A DNA stretch of 64,000 nt, taken from Gammaproteobacteria bacterium. GTDB lineage: Bacteria > Pseudomonadota > Gammaproteobacteria > Enterobacterales > Alteromonadaceae. A model generated the notes under the pieces. It did no database searches. It was not told the origin of the DNA and worked only from the letters and a program-made list of their open reading frames with translations. A program made the position numbers and the translations under genes. The stretch spans positions 242,377 to 306,376 of the forward strand of contig JAAFAI010000003.1 of the NCBI GenBank assembly GCA_018222405.1, in the 5' to 3' direction. Positions 17,036 through 25,715 of this stretch are shown piece by piece (positions within the stretch are counted from its first letter, which is position 1; each line of letters begins with the position of its first letter).

Positions 17036-18519
17036 GGCAGTAATTCACCGAGCTTGTGGTAAATAGACTGTTTTGAGATGGGCACATTACCGCGCACACC
17101 TACCTGAATACATGAACCAATACTCCCTACAAACGCGGCCTGCCAGATATTGGCGCCGCTGGCCAGCATCAGTGCTGTTGTTACAAACATGGCATCCCCT
17201 GCACCAGCGGTGTCGATAGCGGCATCTGCAAAAGCCGGCAGGTTATCGGTTTCCAGCACCCTGGTTTCAGGGTTTAAGTGTCGAATTAATACGCCTTCGC
17301 CACCCAGCGTGACCAACACATTCCGGGCGTTGAGCTTTTCGGCAACGCCTTTGGAGACTTCTATCAGGCCATTACTGTCATCCTGAATGGTCTGCCGCGC
17401 TTCCAGTTCGGTCGGGGAGGTCAGTAAAAGATTATTAAATTTACCCAAATCACCGGTTTGAGAGGACGTTTGACTGTCGGCCACAATGGGGATGTTCTGG
17501 GCGTGGCAAATAGCGCTGATACGGTCAACCAGTGCCGGACACAACATGCCAAAGTTAAAGTCAGCAAACAGCACAATATCAAACTCTGCCGCGCGGCGTT
17601 CAAAGTCATCAACAAAGGCATTAATTAACGGTGCATCAATATCATGACGGCGATACTGATTAACCCGTAATAGGGTTTTATCTTTGGCGCGGTAACGCAG
17701 TTTATGGGTGGTGGGGCGGGATGGGTCTGCTTTTACAATGGCGTTAATACCATATTCCTGAAGCTTTTGTTTAGCAAACTCACCATGTTGATCCTCGCCG
17801 CAGATACTAAAAAATGTGACATCTGCCCCTAACCGCGCACCGTGTCCGGCCACAATGCCGGCACCGCCTAAATAGCGGAAAGATTCCAGTGGGCTTACGG
17901 CAATGGTCGGGTCTTCCTGAGACATACCAATGGCCATACACTCCTGGTATTCATCAACAATAATATCGCCCAGTACCGCTACTTTCAGCTGGCTGAATCT
18001 GGCCAGGTACTGCTCAACAGTATCGCGACTGATGTTATAGCGCTCGTGATAACCCTGGAGCAGCTGAGATAACCTGGAGTCTTCATTAAGTTGCTGTAAC
18101 AGCAGTTCACGGCTGGAAAGTAACTTGTCACCAGAGCTGAAAATAAGCCGGCCGCCGTAGCTGTCTACTATGGCTTTCTCGGGATTCTCTGTTTTGGAAA
18201 ACTCTTTACCTTTAACAATAACGTTAGGCTTTATTTGTTCAATAACAGCCAGTCGGTCACCATTAACAACCAGCACTTCGTCAACGCATGACAGCGCTTT
18301 AAGCGCCATTAATCGTTCTTCATTATCAAAAAATGCATGCAATGAATCATGTCGGTCATATAAGCCAACGACCAGAATGTCGGCTTGTTCTGAGGCAAAT
18401 AACAGAAAGCGTAAGTGGCCCGGGTGAATAATGTTAAAATTACCCGACACAAAACACAGCGATTTACCACTTTCGCGGGCTTCAATTAAGCGCTCTATTC
18501 TGGCTTGTTTAGAGGTCAT
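17032..18519 (-). CDS. Cytidylyltransferase-PfkB kinase fusion (domain-swapped HldE-like)
   Basis: A 495-residue bifunctional protein. Residues ~20-140 are a cytidylyltransferase-like domain with GNFNIIHPGH (HxGH at 32-35). Residues ~170-490 are a PfkB/ribokinase-family sugar kinase with GGAGIVAGHGA and the catalytic DTAGAGD at 436-442. These are the two activities of HldE (heptose-7-phosphate kinase and heptose-1-phosphate adenylyltransferase) but in reverse order, since HldE has the kinase first. It should phosphorylate and then nucleotidylate a heptose-like sugar. It sits between the nucleotidyltransferase and alcohol dehydrogenase genes of the minus-strand operon. Confidence 0.85.
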   Translation of the reverse strand: MTSKQARIERLIEARESGKSLCFVSGNFNIIHPGHLRFLLFASEQADILVVGLYDRHDSLHAFFDNEERLMALKALSCVDEVLVVNGDRLAVIEQIKPNVIVKGKEFSKTENPEKAIVDSYGGRLIFSSGDKLLSSRELLLQQLNEDSRLSQLLQGYHERYNISRDTVEQYLARFSQLKVAVLGDIIVDEYQECMAIGMSQEDPTIAVSPLESFRYLGGAGIVAGHGARLGADVTFFSICGEDQHGEFAKQKLQEYGINAIVKADPSRPTTHKLRYRAKDKTLLRVNQYRRHDIDAPLINAFVDDFERRAAEFDIVLFADFNFGMLCPALVDRISAICHAQNIPIVADSQTSSQTGDLGKFNNLLLTSPTELEARQTIQDDSNGLIEVSKGVAEKLNARNVLVTLGGEGVLIRHLNPETRVLETDNLPAFADAAIDTAGAGDAMFVTTALMLASGANIWQAAFVGSIGSCIQVGVRGNVPISKQSIYHKLGELLP

Positions 18520-18521
18520 GG

Positions 18522-19571
18522 TTAGTCTCCGTTGCCCGCTAGTCTGATAACCGCTCTGACGACTTTTTGCTGCTGTAAATCCTCAACAGCCTGGTTGATA
18601 TCGGCTAGCGCATAGTCTTCAGACAACAGTGGCCCAAGCGGTAGTGGCTGGTTTTCGCAGCACGATACCTGGTGTAATAATTGCGCTGGATCGGCGCCGC
18701 CGCCCCAGGACCCTTCAATGGTTTTACCGCATATAAGCTCAAAGGGGTCGAGTTGGATTGTATCCCCTTTGGGCGGATGTGAAGCAAATACGCATTTGCC
18801 GGAGGTCCGGTTAATCAGGGAAAATGCTGATTCGATGGTTCGGCAACTGCCCGCCGCTTCAACGGCATAGTCCAGCAACGCTCCCTGGGTGACTTCAGCC
18901 ACAATGTCAGAGGCTGGCATGGTAGCCGGGTTGATTGTCACATGAGCACCAATTTGTCGGGCCAGCGCCAGTTTGTCTTCATTGGTATCAATGGCAACGA
19001 TTAATCGGGATTGGCAGTTTACCGCCGCAATCAGCGCTGCCATGCCAATACCGCCCAGACCAATAACCCCAATTGAGTGGGTGGGTTTAAGTGACAGCTG
19101 GTTTTGCACCATGCCCATACCGGTTGGCAGCGCACAGCCAAATAATACGCCCTCTTTAAGACCAATACTGTCAGGTAAAGGGTAGCAGCGATTTTCAGAA
19201 ACCACGCTGTAGTTACTAAATGTGGTGACTGCGCCGGCATTTAATTTACCAATGGGGGAGTCATACACACTGCCGCCGGCATCGATGCCACTGCCTTTTA
19301 ACCAGCTTAAAACAATCTTATCCTGAGGCTTAACAGTGGTGACACCCGGCCCGGTTTCCACAATGGTTGCAGTGGCTTCATGACCAAGCAAATGGGGCAG
19401 GTAGCGGTCTTCACCGCGCGCACCGGCTATCTCCATTAACTGACTGTGGCAAATGCCGGTGTAGTGTATTTTTACCAGTACCTGGCCAGGCTTTAATACG
19501 GGTATCTGAATATTATCTATAATATCCAGCGGCTGGCCACATTGTGTAAGTACTGCTGCTGTTAGCGTCAT
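18522..19571 (-). CDS. Zinc-binding alcohol dehydrogenase family protein
   Basis: A 349-residue medium-chain dehydrogenase. The catalytic-zinc residues are visible (Cys41 in GICHSQ, GHE at 63-65, and Cys in GCALPTG), as is the NAD-binding GLGGIG. The four-cysteine structural-zinc loop of class III enzymes is missing: the region after VLSWLKG has no cysteines. It oxidises or reduces an alcohol/aldehyde, perhaps a sugar or the product of the ThDP enzymes. It is the first gene of the minus-strand operon, 27 bases downstream of the start predicted from a sigma-28 promoter match. Confidence 0.87.
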   Translation of the reverse strand: MTLTAAVLTQCGQPLDIIDNIQIPVLKPGQVLVKIHYTGICHSQLMEIAGARGEDRYLPHLLGHEATATIVETGPGVTTVKPQDKIVLSWLKGSGIDAGGSVYDSPIGKLNAGAVTTFSNYSVVSENRCYPLPDSIGLKEGVLFGCALPTGMGMVQNQLSLKPTHSIGVIGLGGIGMAALIAAVNCQSRLIVAIDTNEDKLALARQIGAHVTINPATMPASDIVAEVTQGALLDYAVEAAGSCRTIESAFSLINRTSGKCVFASHPPKGDTIQLDPFELICGKTIEGSWGGGADPAQLLHQVSCCENQPLPLGPLLSEDYALADINQAVEDLQQQKVVRAVIRLAGNGD

Positions 19572-19604
19572 TGTCGTTTGCTGCTTTTTTATCTGTTAAT
19601 ATTG

Positions 19605-19631
19605 TTATCGGTAATAACGCCAAGGCCTTTA
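19605..19631 (-). promoter_or_regulatory. Candidate sigma-28 (FliA) promoter for the minus-strand sugar operon
   Basis: Read on the minus strand, the site is TAAAG, 14 bases, ACCGATAA. The enterobacterial/vibrio FliA consensus is TAAAG-N14-15-GCCGATAA, so all of the -35 core and seven of eight -10 bases match with correct spacing. Transcription would start near 19598, about 27 bases before the alcohol dehydrogenase ATG. This would place that gene, the HldE-like fusion and the nucleotidyltransferase in the late flagellar class. Confidence 0.65.
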
Positions 19632-19795
19632 ATTTACGGCGTTGCGCATGATTACGGTTAACCGGGCAACAGCCGGATACTGCTAATTATTACCAAAAAA
19701 ACACCTGTATCCAACCTGCATTCAATAATCGTTCCAGTTAAATAGCGTATTAATTGACAGTGAAGTTAATACCGCAGTATAGATTTGTATACCCA

Positions 19796-19812
19796 TTGGT
19801 AATGATGTTGCT
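19796..19812 (+). promoter_or_regulatory. Candidate sigma-54 promoter for the short flagellin
   Basis: TTGG at 19796-19799, then TTGCT ending at 19812, gives the invariant GG-N10-GC spacing of -24/-12 promoters. It lies about 48 bases before the flagellin ATG. In vibrio-type cascades, sigma-54 with FlrC drives the principal flagellin and structural genes. Confidence 0.6.
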
Positions 19813-19859
19813 TACTTTATCGCCAGTCCTTTGCTAAACTAATAGCAGAGGTGAAAGGT

Positions 19860-20660
19860 ATGATTAACTTTAATACAGATAAACCCATGTCGCTGCTCGA
19901 GCAAATCCAGCAACGCCAGGATAAACTGTCTGAGAAGCTGGCTTCCGGCAAGCAAGTCAACAGTGCTGCCGACGGCGCTGCCGCGCAGCAGATTATCGAC
20001 CGGTTAACGTCTGAAGTTGAAGGCGGCCGTCAGGCCGTGAACAATGCTTACGATGGTATTTCGCTCGCGCAAGTTGCTGAGAGCGGATTAGAAGGTATTA
20101 ACAACGATGTTAATCGTATCCGAGAGTTAACCCTGCAATCAGGTAGCGGTATTCTTAATGATGCCGATCGTCAGGCTATCCAGTCAGAAATATCACAATT
20201 GCAGCAGAATATTTCCCAGACCATTGAGCAAACAGAATTTGCTGGTAAACCCTTATTGTCATCCAGCGGATCCATTGATTTTCAGGTGGGCAGTCAGGCG
20301 GGTCAGCAGATTAGTGTGGGCACCCGTGATATTGGCAGCGAGTTATCAGACGTTCTGTCAGTAGACATAACTTCGCAGTCACTGGAGGATTCACTGGCTG
20401 CCGCTGATGCTGCTATCGAAACCGTAGGCGGTGCACGTGGCGACCTCGGCGCGGTACAAAATCAGTTTGCATCTACTGCGCGCAATCTTACCGAAACCAA
20501 TGTGAATCAGGCGGCGGCACGCAGTCGGATTCAGGATACGGACTATGCCCAGGCCAGTTCTCAACAAGCAGCCAATGACGTGCAGAGTCAGGCGGCACTT
20601 ACGGTTCAGGCGCAGGCCAATCAGCAGCAGGGGCAGGTACTGAGTTTGCTGAATAACTAA
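19860..20660 (+). CDS. Short flagellin-family protein
   Basis: A 266-residue flagellin with only the conserved D0/D1 ends and almost no central domain. The N-terminal helix has LASGKQVNSAADGAAA, matching the flagellin RLSSGLRINSAKDDAAG pattern, followed by the NDGIS-like AYDGISLAQ and VNRIRELTLQS. The C-terminal helix ends in ARSRIQDTDYA and QVLSLLNN. The extreme N-terminus differs from the usual NTNVxSLN start. ATG 19860 has GAGG 8 bases upstream; an in-frame GTG at 19851 is less likely. It would polymerise in the filament or act as a minor/cap-proximal flagellin. It stands alone between a sigma-54 site and a terminator. Confidence 0.85.
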   Translation: MINFNTDKPMSLLEQIQQRQDKLSEKLASGKQVNSAADGAAAQQIIDRLTSEVEGGRQAVNNAYDGISLAQVAESGLEGINNDVNRIRELTLQSGSGILNDADRQAIQSEISQLQQNISQTIEQTEFAGKPLLSSSGSIDFQVGSQAGQQISVGTRDIGSELSDVLSVDITSQSLEDSLAAADAAIETVGGARGDLGAVQNQFASTARNLTETNVNQAAARSRIQDTDYAQASSQQAANDVQSQAALTVQAQANQQQGQVLSLLNN

Positions 20661-20680
20661 ATCGAGCAATTTTAGAACAA

Positions 20681-20703
20681 AGGCAGGTTTACCTGCCTTT
20701 TTT
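20681..20703 (+). terminator. Rho-independent terminator after the flagellin
   Basis: AGGCAGGT and ACCTGCCT pair almost without a loop (effectively a 7-base-pair stem with a four-base loop), followed by six T residues. It lies 20 bases after the flagellin stop and separates it from flrA. Confidence 0.85.
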
Positions 20704-20941
20704 ATTGCCAATAATCCGCTTTTTTCATTGCGATTCACATTGTTACCGCTACAATTGCCAAAGCGCTCTATACCAAATTGCATGCTTATCTATGCAAATA
20801 GGTATTATCAACCCTTGGTTTCGGCCGCCAGGCTGTATTGCTGCCAAATCATTTGATATTTACCAACCGGGAAGGTGGAAATGCTGATGATAGTAAAAAT
20901 TGTGTCCGATTTTTGACAGTCGCACACACAAAACCGTGGTT

Positions 20942-20950
20942 TGGTATAAA
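20942..20950 (+). promoter_or_regulatory. Candidate extended -10 promoter for flrA
   Basis: TGGTATAAA fits the extended -10 form TGnTATAAT, about 34 bases before the flrA ATG. No matching -35 box is visible at the normal distance. A sigma-70 promoter would be expected for the top regulator of the cascade. Confidence 0.4.
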
Positions 20951-20983
20951 CTAGTAAATATAACAATAGCGTTTGGGGACTGA

Positions 20984-22417
20984 ATGAAGGATATATTGCT
21001 TGTTAGTGATAACAATGCATTAAAACAAAATCTGCACACGATCCTGACATTTTTAGGGGAGCCCTGTGTTTCACTTTCGGTGTCTGAAGCGCAATCGTTG
21101 CTCGAAAACAAATCACCCGTTGCGGTGATCATCGATGTAGAAACTGGCAACGATGCCCTGGCGTTAATCAAAAATTATCCTCAGCATCCGTTTGTAGCAC
21201 TCAATATGGCCGACCAGCCTGGTCTTAGCGTAGGCAACTTGGTGGGGCATATCACGCTGCCGATCACTTACCCGGCACTGACGCAGGCGATTCACCGCTG
21301 TCAGGAATATATTCGTAGCCACCCGGTACGTAACGGCGCGGTACCCACCAAAACCCGATTATTCCGCAGCCTGGTGGGTAAAAGCGAACAAATTCAGGGG
21401 GTCCGTCGCCTGGTAGAACAGGTCGCGCCCACTGAAGCCACGGTACTTATCCTGGGCGAGTCGGGAACCGGTAAAGAAGTCGTCGCGCGTAATGTACATT
21501 TCCTGTCAGAACGTAAAGACGGTCCGTTTATACCCGTAAACTGCGGCGCTATTCCCGGTGAGTTACTGGAAAGTGAGTTGTTTGGTCACGAAAAAGGCGC
21601 GTTTACCGGTGCTATCAGTGCCCGTAAAGGCCGTTTTGAACTGGCCGAAGGCGGCACATTGTTTCTCGATGAAATCGGCGATATGCCGCTGCAGATGCAG
21701 GTAAAGTTACTGCGCGTACTGCAGGAAAGAATGTTTGAAAGGGTCGGTGGTAACCGGCCAATACAGTGTGATGTGCGGATCATCGCCGCCACCCATCGCG
21801 ATCTGGAAAAGATGATTGCCGATGATAAGTTCCGCGAAGATTTATATTACCGCCTGAACGTGTTCCCTATCGACAGTCCGGCCCTGCGTGAACGCCGTGA
21901 GGATATTCCGTTGCTGTTGCAGGAGTTGATCAGCCGCATTCAGGGAGACGGTGTCGACCCGGTGAAATTTACCGAGCGCGCTATCAGTTCTTTGATGGAG
22001 CACCCCTGGTCGGGCAATGTCCGCGAATTGTCTAATCTGGTGGAACGGCTGATGATCCTGTTTCCTGGTCAGATCGTGGATGTACAGGATCTGCCGCAAA
22101 AATATCAGTATGGTGATATGGAGCGATTTGAGCCGGATTACCCGGAAGAAGTGCTCGAGCGTGATGCCTTCAACGAACTCTTTGCCGAGTCGGCCGGGTA
22201 TGATGACGATACACCAGAGCCTGAACCGGCTATCAACGGTTATTTACCTGATGAAGGGGTCAACCTTAAAGAGTACCTTTCGGAGCTGGAGATTAATCTT
22301 ATCCAGCAAGCCCTCGATCAGCAGGAGTGGGTTGTTGCCCGGGCTGCCGATAAGCTGGGAATGCGCCGAACCACGCTGGTTGAAAAGATGCGCAAGTACA
22401 ATATTCAGCGTGACTAA
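20984..22417 (+). CDS. flrA: Sigma-54-dependent flagellar master regulator FlrA (FleQ)
   Basis: A 477-residue enhancer-binding protein. Residues 1-~115 form the degenerate receiver-like FleQ domain. The AAA+ domain has Walker A GESGTGKE (158-165), the sigma-54 contact loop GAFTGA (205-210) and Walker B GGTLFLDE (223-230). A Fis-type helix-turn-helix ends the protein. FlrA/FleQ opens class II flagellar promoters, here probably the sigma-54 sites before flrB and fliE, and is restrained by FlhG. It has its own terminator and is followed by flrBC. Confidence 0.96.
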   Translation: MKDILLVSDNNALKQNLHTILTFLGEPCVSLSVSEAQSLLENKSPVAVIIDVETGNDALALIKNYPQHPFVALNMADQPGLSVGNLVGHITLPITYPALTQAIHRCQEYIRSHPVRNGAVPTKTRLFRSLVGKSEQIQGVRRLVEQVAPTEATVLILGESGTGKEVVARNVHFLSERKDGPFIPVNCGAIPGELLESELFGHEKGAFTGAISARKGRFELAEGGTLFLDEIGDMPLQMQVKLLRVLQERMFERVGGNRPIQCDVRIIAATHRDLEKMIADDKFREDLYYRLNVFPIDSPALRERREDIPLLLQELISRIQGDGVDPVKFTERAISSLMEHPWSGNVRELSNLVERLMILFPGQIVDVQDLPQKYQYGDMERFEPDYPEEVLERDAFNELFAESAGYDDDTPEPEPAINGYLPDEGVNLKEYLSELEINLIQQALDQQEWVVARAADKLGMRRTTLVEKMRKYNIQRD

Positions 22418-22432
22418 CACGCCTGAGCAGAG

Positions 22433-22465
22433 AAAGAGTTAGCCAATCGGTTAGCTCTTTTTTTT
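22433..22465 (+). terminator. Rho-independent terminator after flrA
   Basis: A 12-base-pair stem (22433-22444 with 22449-22460, two G-U pairs) with loop AATC is followed by a T-run to 22465. It begins 15 bases after the flrA stop. Confidence 0.85.
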
Positions 22466-22558
22466 GCGGGTAATCGCCGATAGCCGCACTTGTCATTATA
22501 TTGACAGCGAAAACCCCGCCATAATTACCCTATCTCATTGAAAAGTAAAGCCTAAATT

Positions 22559-22575
22559 CTGGCACGACTAATGCA
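22559..22575 (+). promoter_or_regulatory. Sigma-54 promoter for flrBC
   Basis: CTGGCACG, four bases, then ATGCA matches the -24/-12 consensus at all but one core base (ATGC for TTGC), with the invariant GG-N10-GC spacing. It lies 47 bases before the flrB ATG. FlrA is the expected activator. Confidence 0.75.
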
Positions 22576-22621
22576 AAATCCTTAGCAGTCCAACAAGTGT
22601 CTGCAAATTGACGAGGAATAT

Positions 22622-23776
22622 ATGGCATTAAATAGTCGTGTTGCCAATACCGTAGAAGAAGTATCGATAAAGCCGGGGAAAAGCCAGCAGGCAGTGTCCG
22701 ATTTATCGCTGGTACGCGAAACTGCTCAAACACAGCAGCAGGAACTCGACTCCTTAAGACAACAAGCATCCCGCCTTACCCATCTGTTACAGGTTATGCC
22801 TGCCGGGGTGATCGTGCTGGATGGTAAAGGGTTTGTCAGGCAAGCCAATGAACAGGCCTCTCTGCTACTTGGCGAACCGCTCGAAGGCGAGCTGTGGCGA
22901 ACTATTATTACCCGCTCTTTTAAACCTCGCGCCGACGATGGTCACGAAGTGTCGTTGTTCGACGGGCGCCGGGTTAAACTGTCTATTACGCCATTGGTGA
23001 ATGAGCCCGGGCAACTAATCGTGCTTACCGATCTCACGGAAACCCGCCAGTTACAGGCGCGTCTGAGCCACCTGCAGCGCTTGTCCTCACTGGGCAAAAT
23101 GGTTGCTTCACTGGCCCATCAAATTCGTACACCACTGTCGGCGGCAATGTTGTACGCGGCCAATCTGACCCGTAAGAATCTGCAGCCGGAATCCGGTGTT
23201 CAGTTTGCGCATAAACTGCAGGACAGACTCAAAGAACTGGAGAGTCAGGTCAATGACATGTTGCTGTTTGCCAAAAGCGGAGAGCAACAGGTGGTCAATG
23301 ATATCTCAGTACAAGAACTGTATGAGGCTATCGCCCCTACAGCGCAAACCATCACTCAGGGCCAGGATCAGATTGTGATCTTTAAAGGTCAGCATATTAA
23401 TGCATCGATCACCGGTAATCTTACCGCCTTGCAGGGCGCTTTGCTTAACCTGATCCAGAATGCCAGCCAGATTAGTCCGAAGGGGAGCGATGTTACCGTG
23501 CAGTTCAGCGTATTAAACCGCTGGTTGTGTATCAACATCAGCGACCAGGGACCGGGCATTTCTGACGCCCTGAAAGACAAAATTTTCGAACCCTTTTATA
23601 CCACTAAAACACACGGAACCGGTCTAGGCCTGGCCGTAGTGCAATCGGTGGTTAAAGCACATCAGGGCCGCATTAATGTGGAAAACCTGGCCGATGAAGG
23701 CGCCTGTTTTTCCATTATGTTACCCCGGGCATTTACCAGTGACATGATAATTGCCGACACTCAACCAGAGGAATAA
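22622..23776 (+). CDS. flrB: Flagellar sensor histidine kinase FlrB
   Basis: A 384-residue cytoplasmic kinase without membrane segments, as in other FlrB/FleS proteins. Order: coiled coil (~30-55), PAS-like domain (~55-140), dimerisation/phosphoacceptor helix with His166 in LAHQIRTPL, and HATPase with LIQNASQ (N box), DQGPG (G1) and GTGLGLAV (G2). It phosphorylates FlrC to turn on class III flagellar genes. The signal is thought to be assembly state rather than an external ligand. It is separated from flrC by three bases and preceded by a sigma-54 promoter. Confidence 0.95.
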   Translation: MALNSRVANTVEEVSIKPGKSQQAVSDLSLVRETAQTQQQELDSLRQQASRLTHLLQVMPAGVIVLDGKGFVRQANEQASLLLGEPLEGELWRTIITRSFKPRADDGHEVSLFDGRRVKLSITPLVNEPGQLIVLTDLTETRQLQARLSHLQRLSSLGKMVASLAHQIRTPLSAAMLYAANLTRKNLQPESGVQFAHKLQDRLKELESQVNDMLLFAKSGEQQVVNDISVQELYEAIAPTAQTITQGQDQIVIFKGQHINASITGNLTALQGALLNLIQNASQISPKGSDVTVQFSVLNRWLCINISDQGPGISDALKDKIFEPFYTTKTHGTGLGLAVVQSVVKAHQGRINVENLADEGACFSIMLPRAFTSDMIIADTQPEE

Positions 23777-23779
23777 CCC

Positions 23780-25126
23780 ATGCCAAAAACAACCGTACTG
23801 ATCGTCGAGGATGATGCGGGCCTGCGCGAAGCGCTGGTAGATACGCTGTTACTGGCTGATTATCAGGTGGTCGCCGCCGATTCAGCAGAGCAGGCGATTA
23901 TGCTGCTCAGTAAGCAGTCGGTAGATATCGTGGTAAGTGATATTCAGATGGGCGAAATGAATGGCCTGGCGCTATTAAAAGCAATTAAGAGCAAAGATGC
24001 CAATTTACCGGTACTGCTGATGACAGCTTACGCCACGGTGGATGACGCGGTAAGTGCCATGCGCGATGGCGCGACGGATTATCTGTCGAAACCCTTTGCG
24101 CCCGAAGTGTTGCTGAATCTGGTTGGCCGTTATGCACCGGCGCAAAAAGTCGAGTCCCGACAACCCATTGTTGGTGATAGCAGCAGCCTGGAATTACTCC
24201 AGTTGGCACGTAAGGTAGCTCGCTCAGAGGCAACCGTGATGGTGTTGGGGCCAAGTGGTTCGGGTAAAGAAGTTTTATCCCGCTATATCCACGACAACTC
24301 CCAGCGCAGTCAGTCACCTTTTGTGGCGATTAACTGTGCGGCCATTCCAGAAAATATGCTGGAAGCCACCTTGTTTGGTTATGAAAAAGGGGCCTTTACC
24401 GGCGCCGTGCAGGCGTGCCCGGGCAAGTTTGAACAAGCTCAGGGAGGCACTTTACTGCTCGATGAGATCACCGAAATGGACCTGGCACTACAAGCTAAAT
24501 TATTACGTGTGTTACAGGAAAAAGAAGTGGAGCGCCTCGGCGCACGTAAAACCATTGAACTGGATGTTCGGGTGATAGCTACCAGTAACCGCGATTTAAA
24601 AGAAGCCGTGGCCAGAGGTGAGTTTCGGGAAGATTTATATTACCGCTTAAATGTATTCCCAATTACCTGGTTGCCATTAGCACAACGGACAGGGGATATC
24701 ATTCCGCTCGCCGAACACCTGATTAATCGCCATGCGGCGCAACAAGGGTTGGGACAGTTTAAGCTGAGTGCGTCAGCCCGCAACAAGCTGTTACAACACA
24801 GCTGGCCGGGCAATGTCCGTGAATTGGAAAATGTCTGCCAGCGGGCCCTTATCTTATGTGAATCTGAGGTGATTGACGCCAGCGATCTGATGATCGAACC
24901 CATGAGCGGGCAGTCTCTCGCGCCTGCCAGTGAAGCAGACTATGAAGAAGATGACAGTCGTCTTGGGTCGGAGCTGCGTCACCAGGAGCACCAGATTATT
25001 CTGGATACCCTGGCGTCCTGCAAAGGAAAACGCAAGGACGTGGCCGAAAAGCTCGGCATCAGCCCGCGTACACTGCGCTATAAACTGGCGCGCATGCGTG
25101 AGCAGGGTATCGAGGTACCGGCCTGA
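23780..25126 (+). CDS. flrC: Flagellar sigma-54 response regulator FlrC
   Basis: A 448-residue NtrC-type regulator: receiver domain with phospho-acceptor Asp54 (VVSDIQM) and Lys104 region (YLSKPF), AAA+ domain with GPSGSGKE (157-164) and GAFTGA (204-209), and a C-terminal Fis helix-turn-helix (DVAEKLGISPRTLRYKL). Phosphorylated by FlrB, it activates sigma-54 promoters of basal body, hook and flagellin genes. Likely targets in this window are the sites before fliK, flhA and the flagellin. Confidence 0.96.
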   Translation: MPKTTVLIVEDDAGLREALVDTLLLADYQVVAADSAEQAIMLLSKQSVDIVVSDIQMGEMNGLALLKAIKSKDANLPVLLMTAYATVDDAVSAMRDGATDYLSKPFAPEVLLNLVGRYAPAQKVESRQPIVGDSSSLELLQLARKVARSEATVMVLGPSGSGKEVLSRYIHDNSQRSQSPFVAINCAAIPENMLEATLFGYEKGAFTGAVQACPGKFEQAQGGTLLLDEITEMDLALQAKLLRVLQEKEVERLGARKTIELDVRVIATSNRDLKEAVARGEFREDLYYRLNVFPITWLPLAQRTGDIIPLAEHLINRHAAQQGLGQFKLSASARNKLLQHSWPGNVRELENVCQRALILCESEVIDASDLMIEPMSGQSLAPASEADYEEDDSRLGSELRHQEHQIILDTLASCKGKRKDVAEKLGISPRTLRYKLARMREQGIEVPA

Positions 25127-25148
25127 TAATACCTTTCCAACCTACCTG

Positions 25149-25175
25149 CAGGGCGCTTATTTCAGCGCCCTGTTT
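25149..25175 (+). terminator. Probable terminator after flrC
   Basis: CAGGGCGC and GCGCCCTG form an eight-base-pair GC-rich stem with an 8-base loop, 22 bases after the flrC stop. The following T-run is short (TTT), so it may be a partial terminator. Confidence 0.6.
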
Positions 25176-25270
25176 GCTATTCCACTCTTTTTGCTGGTAG
25201 CCCTGCGTTTGATTGCCGTCATAAAATTGGCATTAATACGTAAGTTTCTGATATTAAATGATAATAAAAG

Positions 25271-25287
25271 TTGGTCTGGTCCTTGCT
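25271..25287 (+). promoter_or_regulatory. Candidate sigma-54 promoter for the fliE operon
   Basis: TTGG at 25271-25274 and TTGCT at 25283-25287 give GG-N10-GC spacing. The -24 flank is weaker than for flrB (GGTCT instead of GGCAC). It lies 76 bases before the fliE ATG and is the only recognisable promoter before the six-gene fliEFGHIJ run. Confidence 0.55.
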
Positions 25288-25362
25288 GTAGATCTCTATA
25301 AGTACAATTAAAGTCATAAATCCGGCACCACCGGACAGGCACAACACACATCAGGAGTCGTT

Positions 25363-25701
25363 ATGGACGTTAAAGCCAACAGTTTGTATCAGGAAATGCA
25401 GGCTATGATCGCGCAGACTCGTCTGGACGTTAATCCACAGCAAAATCTTGATATCAATACGGAGTTGAATACTTCGAAAAGCGATTTTGCCGCGATGCTG
25501 GGCAATGCTGTTGAAAAGGTTAACAGTATGCAACTCGAATCCAAAGAAATGACTCAGCGTTTCGAAATGGGCGACAAATCCCTCAGCCTGGCTGAAGTAA
25601 TGCTGGCCAAAGAGAAGGCGGGTATTGCGTTTGAAGCCACCGTGCAGGTGCGCAACAAAGTGCTGGAAGCGTACAAGCAAATCATGAATATGCCGGTGTA
25701 G
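25363..25701 (+). CDS. fliE: Flagellar hook-basal body protein FliE
   Basis: A 112-residue protein with the FliE C-terminal pattern (MQVRNKVLEAYKQIMNMPV) and a helical centre (SLAEVMLAKEKAGIAFEATV). FliE sits between the MS ring and the proximal rod and is needed for export-gate assembly. Usual length for the family. First gene of the fliEFGHIJ operon, preceded by a sigma-54 site and followed after 14 bases by fliF. Confidence 0.95.
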   Translation: MDVKANSLYQEMQAMIAQTRLDVNPQQNLDINTELNTSKSDFAAMLGNAVEKVNSMQLESKEMTQRFEMGDKSLSLAEVMLAKEKAGIAFEATVQVRNKVLEAYKQIMNMPV

Positions 25702-25715
25702 TGGAGTAACTGACT

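Larger units (their letters stand above)
20661..20983. other. Flagellin-flrA intergenic region (323 bases)
   Basis: Contains the flagellin terminator at its left end and an extended -10 element before flrA at its right end. A small dyad, TTGCAT at 20778-20783 and ATGCAA at 20792-20797, lies between them and could be a regulator site. No reading frame, RNA gene or repeat was recognised in the rest. Confidence 0.5.

Noticed and set aside
19754..19783. TTGACA-N18-TATAGA as a sigma-70 flagellin promoter
   Set aside because: Possible, but the spacing is long and the -10 imperfect; the GG-N10-GC site closer to the gene fits flagellin control better.
20913..20918. TTGACA upstream of flrA as a -35 box
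   Set aside because: The only good -10 (TATAAA at 20945) is 26 bases away, too far for a sigma-70 promoter.
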